Assembly: GCF_029227915.1 (NCBI RefSeq)
Contig: NC_079888.1
Location: forward strand, 20,874,001-20,938,000
Direction: 5' to 3'
Origin: Hydractinia symbiolongicarpus
Taxonomy: Eukaryota; Cnidaria; Hydrozoa; Anthoathecata; Hydractiniidae
Length of the DNA stretch: 64,000 nucleotides
The notes under the pieces were generated by a model that ran no database searches, had not been told where the DNA came from, and saw nothing but the letters and a program-made list of their open reading frames with translations. The stretch's first letter is position 1, and each line of letters begins with the position of its first letter. A program made the position numbers and the translations under genes. This document shows, piece after piece, positions 1-12,116 of the stretch.

Positions 1-2229
1 TGTGGGACTTAATTGAGCTCACTTTGGACTGTCACCTGATAAATGGGATAAAAGAGACAATTGGACTCCAAGAAAAAACACTCTTTTTAATTTGACATGA
101 TTGCCGAAACTCAGCGATTACACTGGGCTCTGTGGTAGCGCTTCATTTAAGAATTATGTTAAAAAAAGTCATTTTTTTATTGTGGGACCAATCCTAGCCA
201 TTATCCTGCGCTGATGAAATAGCGACAGTTTCAAAAATTACATTTCATTGACTTTCTAACGGTGTCAGTCCGTTTGAGTTTCAACGGTTGTGTCACATAT
301 TCGTACCAACATGTATTTAGCGATATTTTTCTGATATTACTAGGCTGCATCGCTTTTAACAATGAAACGATTGACTGTTGGACTTAATTGAGCTAACTGT
401 GTACTGTTACCTGATAAATGTGATAAATGAGACAAATGGACTCCAAGAAATAACATTCTTGTTAATTTGACGTGATTGCCGGAACTCAGCGATTACACTG
501 GGCACTGTGGTAGCGCTTCATTTAAAAATTAAGATACAAAAAGTCACTTTTTTATTGCGGGACCAATCCTAGCTATTATCTCGCGCTGAAGAAATAGCGG
601 CAGTTTCAAAAACTACATTTCATTGACGTTCTAACGGTGTTAGTCCGTTTGAGTTACAACGGTTGGGTCACATATTCGTACCAACTTGTATTTAGCGATA
701 TTTTTCTGATATTACCAGGTTGCATCGCTTTTAACTATGAAACGATTGACTGTTGGACTTAATTGAGCTAACTTTGGACTGTCACCTGATAAATGAGATA
801 AAAGAGACAAATGGACTCCAAGAAAAAACATTCTTCTTAATTTGACATGATTGCCGAAACTCAGCGATTACACTGGGCTCTGTGGTAGCGCTTCAATTAA
901 GAATTAAGATAAAAAAGTCATTTTTTTATTGCGGGACCAATCCTAGCCATTATCTTGTGCTGAAGAAATAGCGGCAGTTTCAAAAACTACATTTCATTGA
1001 CTTTCTAACGGTGTCAGTCCGTTTGAGTTTTAACGGTTGTGTCACATATTCGTACCAACATGTATTTAGCGATATTTTTTTGATATTACTAGGTTGCATC
1101 GCTTTTAACAATGAAACGTTGACTGTGGGACTTAATTGAACTAACTTTGGACTGCGACCTGATAAATGTGATAAATGAGACAATTGGACTCCAAGAAATA
1201 ACATTCTTCTTAATTTGACGTGATTGCCGGAACTCAGCGATTACACTGGGCTCTGTGATAGCGCTTCAATTAAGAATTAAGATAAAAAAGTCATTTTTTT
1301 ATTGCGGGACCAATCCTAGCCATTATCTCGCGCTGAAGAAATAGCGGCAGTTTCAAAAACTACATTTCATTGACGTTCTAACGGTGTTAGTCCGTTTGAG
1401 TTACAACGGTAGGGTCACATATTCGTACCAACATGTATTTAGCGATATTTTTCTGATATTACCAGGTTGCATCGCTTTTAACTATGAAACGATTGACTGT
1501 GGGACTTAATTGAGCTAACTTTGGACTGTCACCTGATAAATGAGATAAAAGAGACAATTGGACTCCAAGAAAAAACATTCTTCTTAATTTGACATGATTG
1601 CCGAAACTCAGCGATTACACTGGGCTCTGTGGTAGCGCCTCAATTAAGAATTAAGATAAAAAAGTCATTTTTTTATTGCGGGACCAATCCTAGCCATTAT
1701 CTCGCGCTGAAGAAATAGCGGCAGTTTCAAAAACTACATTTCATTGACGTTCTAACGGTGTTAGTCCGTTTGAGTTACAACGGTAGGGTCACATATTCGT
1801 ACCAACATGTATTTAGCGATATTTTTCTGATATTACCAGGTTGCATCGCTTTTAACTATGAAACGATTGACTGTGGGACTTAATTGAGCTAACTTTGGAC
1901 TGTCACCTGATAAATGAGATAAAAGAGACAATTGGACTCCAAGAAAAAACATTCTTCTTAATTTGACATGATTGCCGAAACTCAGCGATTACACTGGGCT
2001 CTGTGGTAGCGCCTCAATTAAGAATTAAGATAAAAAAGTCATTTTTTAATTGCGGGACCAATCCTAGCCATTATCTCGCGCTGAAGAAATAGCGGCAGTT
2101 TCAAAAACTACATTTCATTGACTTTCTAACGGTGTCAGTCCGTTTGAGTTTTAACGGTTGTGTCACATATTCGTACCAACATGTATTTAGCAATATTTTT
2201 TGATATTACTAGGTTGCATCGCTTTTAAC

Positions 2230-2530
2230 AATGAAACGTTGACTGTGGGACTTAATTGAACTAATTTTGGACTGTGACCTGATCAATGTGATAAATGAGA
2301 CAATTGGACTCCAAGAAATCACATTCTTCTTAATTTGACGTGTTTGCCAGAACTCAGCGATTACACTGGGCTCTGTGGTAGCGCTTCAATTAAGAATTAA
2401 GATAAAAAAGTCATTTTTTGACTTTCTAACGGTGTCAGTCCGTTTGAGTTACAACGGTTGGGTCACATATTCGTACCAACATGTATTTAGCGATATTATT
2501 TTGATATTACTAGGTTGCATCGCTTTTAAC
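2230..2530. repeat. Short monomer, 72-base deletion (copy 1)
   Basis: 301 bases between anchors. The T-run of the A/T dyad (about 2414-2419) joins directly to GACTTTCTAACGG, removing the GCGCGC segment and the ACTACATTTCATT stretch. The conserved TTCGTACC box and anchor are intact. Confidence 0.9.
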
Positions 2531-4397
2531 ATTGAAACGTTGACTGTGGGACTTAATTGAACAAACTTTGGACTGTGACCTGATAAATGTGATAAATGAG
2601 ACAATTGGACTCCAAGAAATAACATTCTTGTTAACTTTACGTGATTGCCGGAACTCAGCGATTACACTGGGCACTGTGGTAGCGCTTCATTTAAAAATTA
2701 AGCTAAAAAAGAAATTTTTTTACTGTGGTACCTATCCTAGCCGTTAGCGCGCGCTAAAGAAATAGCGACAGTTTCAGGAACTACATTTCATTGACTTTCT
2801 AACGGTGTCAGTCCGTTTGAGTTTCAACGGTTGTGTCACATATTCGTACCAACATGTATTTAGCGATATTTTTTTGATATTACTAGGTTGCATCGCTTTT
2901 AACTATGAAACGATTGACTGTGGGACTTAATTGAGCTAACTTTGGACTGTCACCTGATAAATGTGATAAATGAGACAATTGGACTCCAAGAAATAACATT
3001 CTTCTTAATTTGACGTGATTGCCGGAACTCAGCGATTACACTGGGCTCTGTGATAGCGCTTCAATTAAGAATTAAGATAAAAAAAGTCATTTTTTTATTG
3101 CGGGACCAATCCTAGCCATTATCTCGCGCTGAAGAAATAGCGGCAGTTTCAAAAACTACATTTCATTGACGTTCTAACGGTGTTAATCCGTTTGAGTTAC
3201 AACGGTAGGGTCGCATATTCGTACCAACATGTATTTAGCGATATTTTTCTGATATTACCAGGTTGCATCGCTTTTAACTATGAAACGATTGACTGTGGGA
3301 CTTAATTGAGCTAACTTTGGACTGTCACCTGATAAATGAGATAAAAGAGACAATTGGACTCCAAGAAAAAACATTCTTCTTAATTTGACATGATTGCCGA
3401 AACTCAGCGATTACACTGGGCTCTGTGGTAGCGCCTCAATTAAGAATTAAGATAAAAAAGTCATTTTTTTATTGCGGGACCAATCCTAGCCATTATCTCG
3501 CGCTGAAGAAATAGCGGCAGTTTCAAAAACTACATTTCATTGACTTTCTAACGGTGTCAGTCCGTTTGAGTTTTAACGGTTGTGTCACATATTCGTACCA
3601 ACATGTATTTAGCGATATTTTTTGATATTACTAGGTTGCATCGCTTTTAACAATGAAACGTTGACTGTGGGACTTAATTGAACTAATTTTGGACTGTGAC
3701 CTGATAAATGTGATAAATGAGACAATTGGACTCCAAGAAATAACATTCTTCTTAATTTGACGTGATTGCCGGAACTCAGCGATTACACTGGGCTCTGTGA
3801 TAGCGCTTCAATTAAGAATTAAGATAAAAAAGTCATTTTTTTATTGCGGGACCAATCCTAGCCATTATCTCGCGCTGAAGAAATAGCGGCAGTTTCAAAA
3901 ACTACATTTCATTGACGTTCTAACGGTGTTAGTCCGTTTGAGTTACAACAGTTGGGACACATATTCGTACCAACATGTATTTAGCGATATTTTTCTGATA
4001 TTACCAGGTTGCATCGCTTTTAACTATGAAACGATTGACTGTGGGACTTAATTGAGCTAACTTTGGACTGTCACCTGATAAATGAGATAAAAGAGACAAT
4101 TGGACTCCAAGAAAAAACATTCTTCTTAATTTGACATGATTGCCGAAACTCAGCGATTACACTGGGCTCTGTGGTAGCGCCTCAATTAAGAATTAAGATA
4201 AAAAAGTCATTTTTTTATTGCGGGACCAATCCTAGCCATTATCTCGCGCTGAAGAAATAGCGGCAGTTTCAAAAACTACATTTCATTGACTTTCTAACGG
4301 TGTCAGTCCGTTTGAGTTTTAACGGTTGTGTCACATATTCGTACCAACATGTATTTAGCGATATTTTTTGATATTACTAGGTTGCATCGCTTTTAAC

Positions 4398-4698
4398 AAT
4401 GAAACGTTGACTGTGGGACTTAATTGAACTAATTTTGGACTGTGACCTGATAAATGTGATAAATGAGACAATTGGACTCCAAGAAATCACATTCTTCTTA
4501 ATTTGACGTGATTGCCAGAACTCAGCGATTACACTGGGCTCTGTGGTAGCGCTTCAATTAAGAATTAAGATAAAAAAGTCATTTTTTGACTTTCTAACGG
4601 TGTCAGTCCGTTTGAGTTACAACGGTTGGGTCACATATTCGTACCAACATGTATTTAGCGATATTATTTTGATATTACTAGGTTGCATCGCTTTTAAC
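4398..4698. repeat. Short monomer, 72-base deletion (copy 2)
   Basis: Same junction as the copy 2168 bases upstream (T-run at about 4582-4587 followed by GACTTTC), so it is shared by descent through the block duplication rather than a new deletion. Confidence 0.9.
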
Positions 4699-6194
4699 AT
4701 TGAAACGTTGACTGTGGGACTTAATTGAACTAACTTTGGACTGTGACCTGATAAATGTGATAAATGAGACAATTGGACTCCAAGAAATAACATTCTTGTT
4801 AACTTTACGTGATTGCCGGAACTCAGCGATTACACTGGGCACTGTGGTAGCGCTTCATTTAAAAATTAAGCTAAAAAAGAAATTTTTTTACTGTGGTACC
4901 TATCCTAGCCGTTAGCGCGCGCTAAAGAAATAGCGACAGTTTCAGGAACTACATTTCATTGACTTTCTAACGGTGTCAGTCCGTTTGAGTTTCAACGGTT
5001 GTGTCACATATTCGTACCAACATGTATTTAGCGATATTTTTTTGATATTACTAGGTTGCATCGCTTTTAACAATGAAACGTTGACTGTGAGACTTAATTG
5101 AAGTAACTTTGGACTGTGACCTGATATTTGTGATAAATGAGACAATTGGACTCCAAGAAAAAACATTCTTCTTAATTTGACATGATTGCCGAAACTCAGC
5201 GATTACACTGGGCTCTGTGGTAGCGCTTCATTTAAGAATTATGATAAAAAAAGTCATTTTTTTATTGTGGGACCAATCCTAGCAATTATCGCGCGCTGAG
5301 GAAATAGCGGCAGTTTTAAGAACTACATCTCATTGACTTTCTAACGGTGTCAGTCCGTTTGAGTTACAACGGTTGTGTCACATATTCGTACCAACATGTA
5401 TTTAGCGATATTTTTCTGATATTACAAGGTTGCATCGCTTTTAACTATGAAACGATTGACTGTGGGACTTAATTAGGCTAACTTTGGACTGTCACCTGAT
5501 AAATGTGATAAAAGAGACAATTGGACTCCAAGAAAAAACATTCTTCTTATTTTGACATGATTGCCGAAACTCAGCGATTACACTGGGCTCTGTGGTAGCG
5601 CTTCATTTAAGAATTATGTTAAAAAAAGTCATTTTTTTATTGTGGGACCAATCCTAGCCATTATCCTGTGCTGATGAAATAGCGACAGTTTCAAAAACTA
5701 CATTTCATTGACTTTCTAACGGTGTCAGTCCGTTTGAGTTTCAACGGTTGTGTCACATATTCGTACCAACATGTATTTAGCGATATTTTTCTGATATTAC
5801 TAGGTTGCATCGCTTTTAACAATGAAACGATTGACTGTTGGACTTAATTGAGCTAACTTTGGACTGTCACCTGATAAATGAGATAAAAGAGACAATTGGA
5901 CTCCAAGAAAAAACATTCTTCTTAATTTGACATGATTGCCGAAACTAAGCGATTACACTGGGCTCTGTGGTAGCGCTTCAATTAAGAATTAAGATAAAAA
6001 AGTCATTTTTTTATTGCGGGACCAATCCTAGCCATTATCTCGCGCTGAAGAAATAGCGGCAGTTTCAAAAACTACATTTCATTGACTTTCTAACGGTGTC
6101 AGTCCGTTTGAGTTTTAACGGTTGTGTCACATATTCGTACCAACATGTATTTAGCGATATTTTTTTGATATTACTAGGTTGCATCGCTTTTAAC

Positions 6195-6498
6195 AATGAA
6201 ACGTTGACTGTGGGACTTAATTGAACTAACTTTGGACTGTGACCTGATAAATGTGATAAATGAGACAATTGGACTCCAAGAAATAACATTCTTCTTAATT
6301 TGCCGTGATTGCCGGAACTCAGTGATTAAACTGGGCTCTGTGGTAGCGCTTCAATTAAGAATTAAGATAAAAAAACTACATTTCATTGACTTTCTAACGG
6401 TGTCAGTCCGTTTGAGTTTCAACGGTTGTGTCACATATTCGTACCAACATGTATTTAGCGATATTTTTCTGATATTACTAGGTTGCATCGCTTTTAAC
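6195..6498. repeat. Short monomer, independent ~70-base deletion
   Basis: 304 bases between anchors, but with a different junction: GATAAAAAAACTACATTTC at about 6366-6384. The A-run of the A/T dyad is fused to the A-run of TTTCAAAAACTAC, consistent with slippage or exchange between two A-runs. Only copy of this deletion seen in the window. Confidence 0.85.
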
Positions 6499-7711
6499 AA
6501 TGAAACGATTGACTGTTGGACTTAATTGAGCTAACTGTGTACTGTCACCTGATAAATGTGATAAATGAGACAATTGGACTCCAAGAAATAACATTCTTGT
6601 TAATTTGACGTGATTTCCGGAACTCAGCGATTACACTGGGCACTGTGGTAGCGCTTCATTTAAAAATTAAGATACAAAAAATCATTTTTTATTGCGGGAC
6701 AAATCCTAGCCATTATCTTGCGCTGAAGAAATAGCGGCAGTTTCAAAAACTACATTTCATTGACGTTCTAACGGTGTTAGTCCGTTTGAGTTTTAACGGT
6801 TGTGTCACATATTCGTACCAACATGTATTTAGCGATATTTTTCTGATATTACCAGGTTGCATTGATTTTAACTATGAAACGATTGACTGTGGGACTTAAT
6901 TGAGCTAACTTTGGACTGTCACCTGATAAATGAGATAAAAGAGACAATTGGACTCCAAGAAAAAACATCCTTCTTAATTTGACATGATTGCCGAAACTCA
7001 GCGATTACACTGGGCTCTGTGGTAGCGCTTCAATTAAGAATTAAGATAAAAAAGTCATTTTTTTATTGCGGGACCAATCCTAGCCATTATCTCGCGCTGA
7101 AGAAATAGCGGCAGTTTCAAAAACTACATTTCATTGACTTTCTAACGGTGTCAGTCCGTTTGAGTTTTAACGGTTGTGTCACATATTCGTACCAACATGT
7201 ATTTAGCGATATTTTTTTGATATTACTAGGTTGCATCGCTTTTAACAATGAAACGTTGACTGTGGGACTTAATTGAACTAACATTGGACTGTGACCTGAT
7301 AAATGTGATAAATGAGACAATTGGACTCCAAGAAATAACATTCTTCTTAATTTGCCGTGATTGCCGGAACTCAGCGATTACACTGGGCTCTGTGGTAGCG
7401 CTTCAATTAAGAATTAAGATAAAAAAGTCATTTTTTTTATTGCGGGACAAATCCTAGCCATTATCTCGCGCTGAAGAAATAGCGGCAGTTTCAAAAACTA
7501 CATTTCATTGACGTTCTAACGGTGTTAGTCCGTTTGAGTTACAACGGTTGGGTCACATATTCGTACCAACATGTATTTAGCGATATTTTTCTGATATTAC
7601 TAGGTTGCATCGCTTTTAACTATGAAACGATTGACTGTGGGACTTAATTGAGCTAACTTTGGACTGTCACCTGATAAATGTGATAAAAGAGAAAATTGGA
7701 CTCCAAGAAAA

Positions 7712-9575
7712 AACACTCTTTTTAATTTGACATGATTGCCGAAACTCAGCGATTACACTGGGCTCTGTGGTAGCGCTTCATTTAAGAATTATGTTAAAAA
7801 AGTCATTTTTTTATTGTGGGACCAATCCTAGCCATTATCCTGCGCTGATGAAATAGCGACAGTTTCAAAAACTAATTTCATTGACTTTCTAACGGTGTCA
7901 GTCCGTTTGAGTTTCAACGGTTGTGTCAGATATTCGTACCAACATGTATTTAGCGATATTTTTCTAATATTACTAAGTTGCATCGCTTTTAACAATGAAA
8001 CGATTGACTGTTGGACTTAATTGAGCTAACTGTGTACTGTCACCTGACAAATGTGATAAATGAGACAATTGGACTCCAAGAAATAACATTCTTGTTAATT
8101 TGACGTGATTGCCGGAACTCAGCGATTACACTGGGCTCTGTGGTAGCGCTTCAATTAAGAATTAAAATAAAAAAGTCATTTTTTGACTTTCTAACGTGTC
8201 AGTCCGTTTGAGTTACAACATTTGGGTCACATATTCGTACCAACATGTATTTAGCGATATTTTTTTGATATTACTAGGTTGCATCGCTTTTAACAATGAA
8301 ACGTTGACTGTGGGACTTAATTGAATTAACTTTGGACTGTGACCTGATAAATGTGATAAATGAGACAATTGGACTCCAAGAAATAACATTCTTCTTAATT
8401 TGACGTGATTGCCGGAACTCAGCGATTACACTGGGCTCTGTGGTAGCGCTTCAATTAAGAATTAAGATAAAAAAGTCATTTTTTTATTGCGGGACCAATC
8501 CTAGCCATTATCTTGCACTGAAGAAATAGCGGCAGTTTCAAAAACTACATTTCATTGACGTTCTAACGGTGTTAGTCCGTTTGAGTTACAACGGTTGGGT
8601 CACATATTCGTACCAACATGTATTTAGCGATATTTTTCTGATATTACCAGGTTGCATCGCTTTTAACTATGAAACGATTGACTGTGGGACTTAATTGAGC
8701 TAACTTTGGACTGTCACCTGAGAAATGAGATAAAAGAGACAATTGGACTCCAAGAAAAAACATTCTTCTTAATTTGACATGATTGCCGAAACTCAGCGAT
8801 TATACTGGGCTCTGTGGTAGCGCTTCAATTAAGAATTAAGATAAAAAAGTCATTTTTTTATTGCGGGACCAATCCTAGCCATTATCTCGCACTGAAGAAA
8901 TAGCGGCAGTTTCAAAAACTACATTTCATTGACTTTCTAACGGTGTCAGTCCGTTTGAGTTTTAGCGGTTGTGTCACATATTCGTACCAACATGTATTTA
9001 GCGATATTTTTTGATATTACTAGGTTGCATCGCTTTTAACAATGAAACGTTGACTGTGGGACTTAATTGAACTAACTTTGGACTGTGACCTGATAAATGT
9101 GATAAATGAGACAATTGGACTCCAAGAAATAACATTCTTCTTAATTTGACGTGATTGCCGGAACTCAGCGATTACACTGGGCACTGTGGTAGCGCTTCAT
9201 TTAAAAATTAAGCTAAAAAAAGACATTTTTTTACTGCGGGACCTATCCTAACCGTTAGCGCGCGCTAAAGAAATAGCGACAGTTTCAAAAACTACATTTC
9301 ATTGACTTTCTAACGATGTCAGTCCGTTTGAGTTACAACGGTTGGGTCACATATTCGTACCAACATGTATTTAGCGATATTTTTCTGATATTACTAGGTT
9401 GCATCGCTTTTAACTATGAAACGATTGACTGTGGGACTTAATTGGGCTAACTTTGGACTGTCACCTGATAAATGTGATAAAGGAGACAATTGGACTCCAA
9501 GAAAAAACATTCTTCGTAATTTGACATGATTGCCGAAACTCAGCGATTACACTGGGCTCTGTGGTAGCGCTTCAT
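7712..9575. repeat. Duplicated block, first copy (offset 4405)
   Basis: A run of about five monomers that recurs at about 12117-13980. Anchors 7993, 8294, 8667, 9040 and 9414 correspond to 12399, 12699, 13072, 13445 and 13819. Rare variants travel with it: CACTCTTTTTAATTTG, TTATCCTGCGCTGATG, GTCAGATATTCG and TCTAATATTAC. Confidence 0.85.
7994..8294. repeat. Short monomer, 72-base deletion (copy 3)
   Basis: 301 bases. T-run at about 8179-8184 followed by GACTTTCTAACGTGTCAG (one G fewer than usual) and an altered ACAACATTTGGGTC. These extra marks are shared with 12400-12699 and separate this pair from the pair near 2.4 and 4.6 kb. Confidence 0.88.
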
Positions 9576-10696
9576 TTAAGAATTAAGACAAAAAAGTCAT
9601 TTTTTATTGTGGGACCAATCCTAGCCGTTATCGTGCGCTGAAAAAATAGCGACAATATCAAAAACTACAGTTCATTGGCTTTTTAACGGTGTCAGTCCGT
9701 TTGAGTTACAACGGTTGGGTCACATATTCGTACCAACATGTATTTAGCGATATTTTTCTGATATTACTAGGTTGCATCGCTTTTAACAATGAAACGATTG
9801 ACTGTGGAACTTAATTGAGCTAACTTTGGACTGTGAACTGATAAATGTGATAAATAAGACAATTGGACTCCAAGAAATAACATTCTTGTTAACTTTACGT
9901 GATTGCCGGAACTCAGCGATTACACTGGGCACTGTGGTAGCGCTTCATTTAAAAATTAAGCTAAAAAAAGACATTTTTTTATTGCGGGACCAATCCTAGC
10001 CATTATCTCGCACTGAAGAAATAGCGGCAGTTTCAAAAACTACATTTCATTGACTTTCTAACGGTGTCAGTCCGTTTGAGTTTTAGCGGTTGTGTCACAT
10101 ATTCGTACCAACATGTATTTAGCGATATTTTTTGATATTACTAGGTTGCATCGCTTTTAACAATGAAACGTTGACTGTGGGACTTAATTGAACTAACTTT
10201 GGACTGTGACCTGATAAATGTGATAAATGAGACAATTGGACTCCAAGAAATAACATTCTTCTTAATTTGACGTGATTGCCGGAACTCAGCGATTACACTG
10301 GGCACTGTGGTAGCGCTTCATTTAAAAATTAAGCTAAAAAAAGACATTTTTTTACTGCGGGACCTATCCTAACCGTTAGGGCGCGCTAAAGAAATAGCGA
10401 CAGTTTCAAGAACTACATTTCATTGACTCTCTAACGATGTCAGTCCGTTTGAGTTACAACGGTTGGGTCACATATTCGTACCAACATGTATTTAGCGATA
10501 TTTTTCTGATATTACTAGGTTGCATCGCTTTTAACTATGAAACGATTGACTGTGGGACTTAATTGGGCTAACTTTGGACTGTCACCTGATAAATGTGATA
10601 AAGGAGACAATTGGACTCCAAGAAAAAACATTCTTCGTAATTTGACATGATTGCCGAAACTCAGCGATTACACTGGGCTCTGTGGTAGCGCTTCAT
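8846..10696. repeat. Three-monomer duplication, offset 1121
   Basis: About 8846-9575 recurs at 9967-10696. Both carry CTCGCACTGAAGAAATAG, GAGTTTTAGCGGTTG and, further on, GATAAAGGAGACAATTGG with CATTCTTCGTAATTTG. Anchors 9040 and 9414 pair with 10161 and 10535. The duplicated stretch is about 730 bases in a 1121-base period. Confidence 0.8.
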
Positions 10697-11007
10697 TTAA
10701 AAATTATGATAAAAAAAGTCATTTTTTTATTGTGGGACAAATCCTAGCAATTATCGCGCGCTTAGGAAATAGCGACAGTTTCAAAAACTACATTTCATTG
10801 ACTTTCTAACGGTGTCAGTCCGTTTGAGTTTCAAGGGTTGTGTCACATATTCGTACCAACATGTATTTAGCGATATTTTTTTGATATTACTAGGTTGCAT
10901 CGCTTTTAACAATGAAACGTTGACTGTGAGACTTAATTGAACTAACTTTGGACTGTGACCTGATATTTGTGATAAATGAGACAATTGGACTACAAGAAAT
11001 AACATTC

Positions 11008-11868
11008 TTGTTAACTTTACGTGATTGCCGGAACTCAGCGATTACACTGGGCACTGTGGTAGCGCTTCATTTAAAAATTAAGCTAAAAAAGACATTTTTT
11101 TACTGCGGGACCTATCCTAACCGTTATCGTGCGCTGAAAAAATAGCGACAATATCAAAAACTAGTTCATTGGCTTTTTAACGGTGTCAGTCCGTTTGAGT
11201 TACAACGGTTGGGTCACATATTCGTACCAACATGTATTTAGCGATATTTTTCTGATATTACTAGGTTGCATCGCTTTTAACAATGAAACGATTGACTGTG
11301 GAACTTAATTGAGCTAACTTTGGACTGTGAACTGATAAATGTGATAAATAAGACAATTGGACTCCAAGAAATAACATTCTTGTTAACTTTACGTGATTGC
11401 CGAAACTCAGCGATTACACTGGGCACTGTGGTAGCGCTTCATTTAAAAATTAAGCTAAAAAAGACATTTTTTTACTGCGGGACCTATCCTAACCGTTATC
11501 GTGCGCTGAAAAAATAGCGACAATATCAAAAACTAGTTCATTGGCTTTTTAACGGTGTCAGTCCGTTTGAGTTACAACGGTTGGGTCACATATTCGTACC
11601 AACATGTATTTAGCGATATTTTTCTGATATTACTAGGTTGCATCGCTTTTAACAATGAAACGATTGACTGTGGAACTTAATTGAGCTAACTTTGGACTGT
11701 GAACTGATAAATGTGATAAATAAGACAATTGGACTCCAAGAAATAACATTCTTGTTAACTTTACGTGATTGCCGGAACTCAGCGATTACACTGGGCACTG
11801 TGGTAGCGCTTCATTTAAAAATTAAGCTAAAAAAGACATTTTTTTACTGCGGGACCTATCCTAACCGT
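11008..11868. repeat. Single-monomer tandem duplication, period 372
   Basis: Two adjacent monomers (anchors 11281 and 11653) are almost identical and share a rare form, CAATATCAAAAACTAGTTC followed by ATTGGCTTTTTAACGG, plus GTGGAACTTAATTGAGC. This is the simplest amplification step in the window: one monomer copied next to itself. Confidence 0.85.
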
Positions 11869-12116
11869 TAGCGCGCGCTAAAGAAATAGCGACAGTTTCA
11901 AGAACTACATTTCATTGACTTTCTAACGGTGTCAGTCCGTTTGAGTTACAACGGTTGGGTCACATATTCGTACCAACATGTATTTAGCGATATTTTTCTG
12001 ATATTACTAGGTTGCATCGCTTTTAACTATGAAACGATTGACTGTGGGACTTAATTGGGCTAACTTTGGACTGTCACCTGATAAATGTGATAAAGGAGAC
12101 AATTGGACTCCAAAAA

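Larger units (their letters stand above)
1640..5071. repeat. Six-monomer duplication, offset 2168
   Basis: About 1640-2903 is repeated nearly unchanged at 3808-5071. Anchors 1856, 2229, 2530 and 2903 match 4024, 4397, 4698 and 5071 at offset 2167-2168, including the short 301-base monomer in third place. Outside these limits the monomer types at that offset no longer agree: after 2903 the sequence continues ATGAAACGATTGACTGTGGG, whereas after 5071 it continues ATGAAACGTTGACTGTGAG. This is a multi-monomer copy event, not simple single-monomer amplification. Confidence 0.85.

Noticed and set aside
980-1204. 74-codon minus-strand frame, repeated in dozens of monomers (also 63-, 67- and plus-strand 61-97-codon versions)
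   Set aside because: It lies wholly inside the satellite, has no recognisable domain, and is opened or closed by single-base and 26- or 72-base indels that are tolerated across copies.
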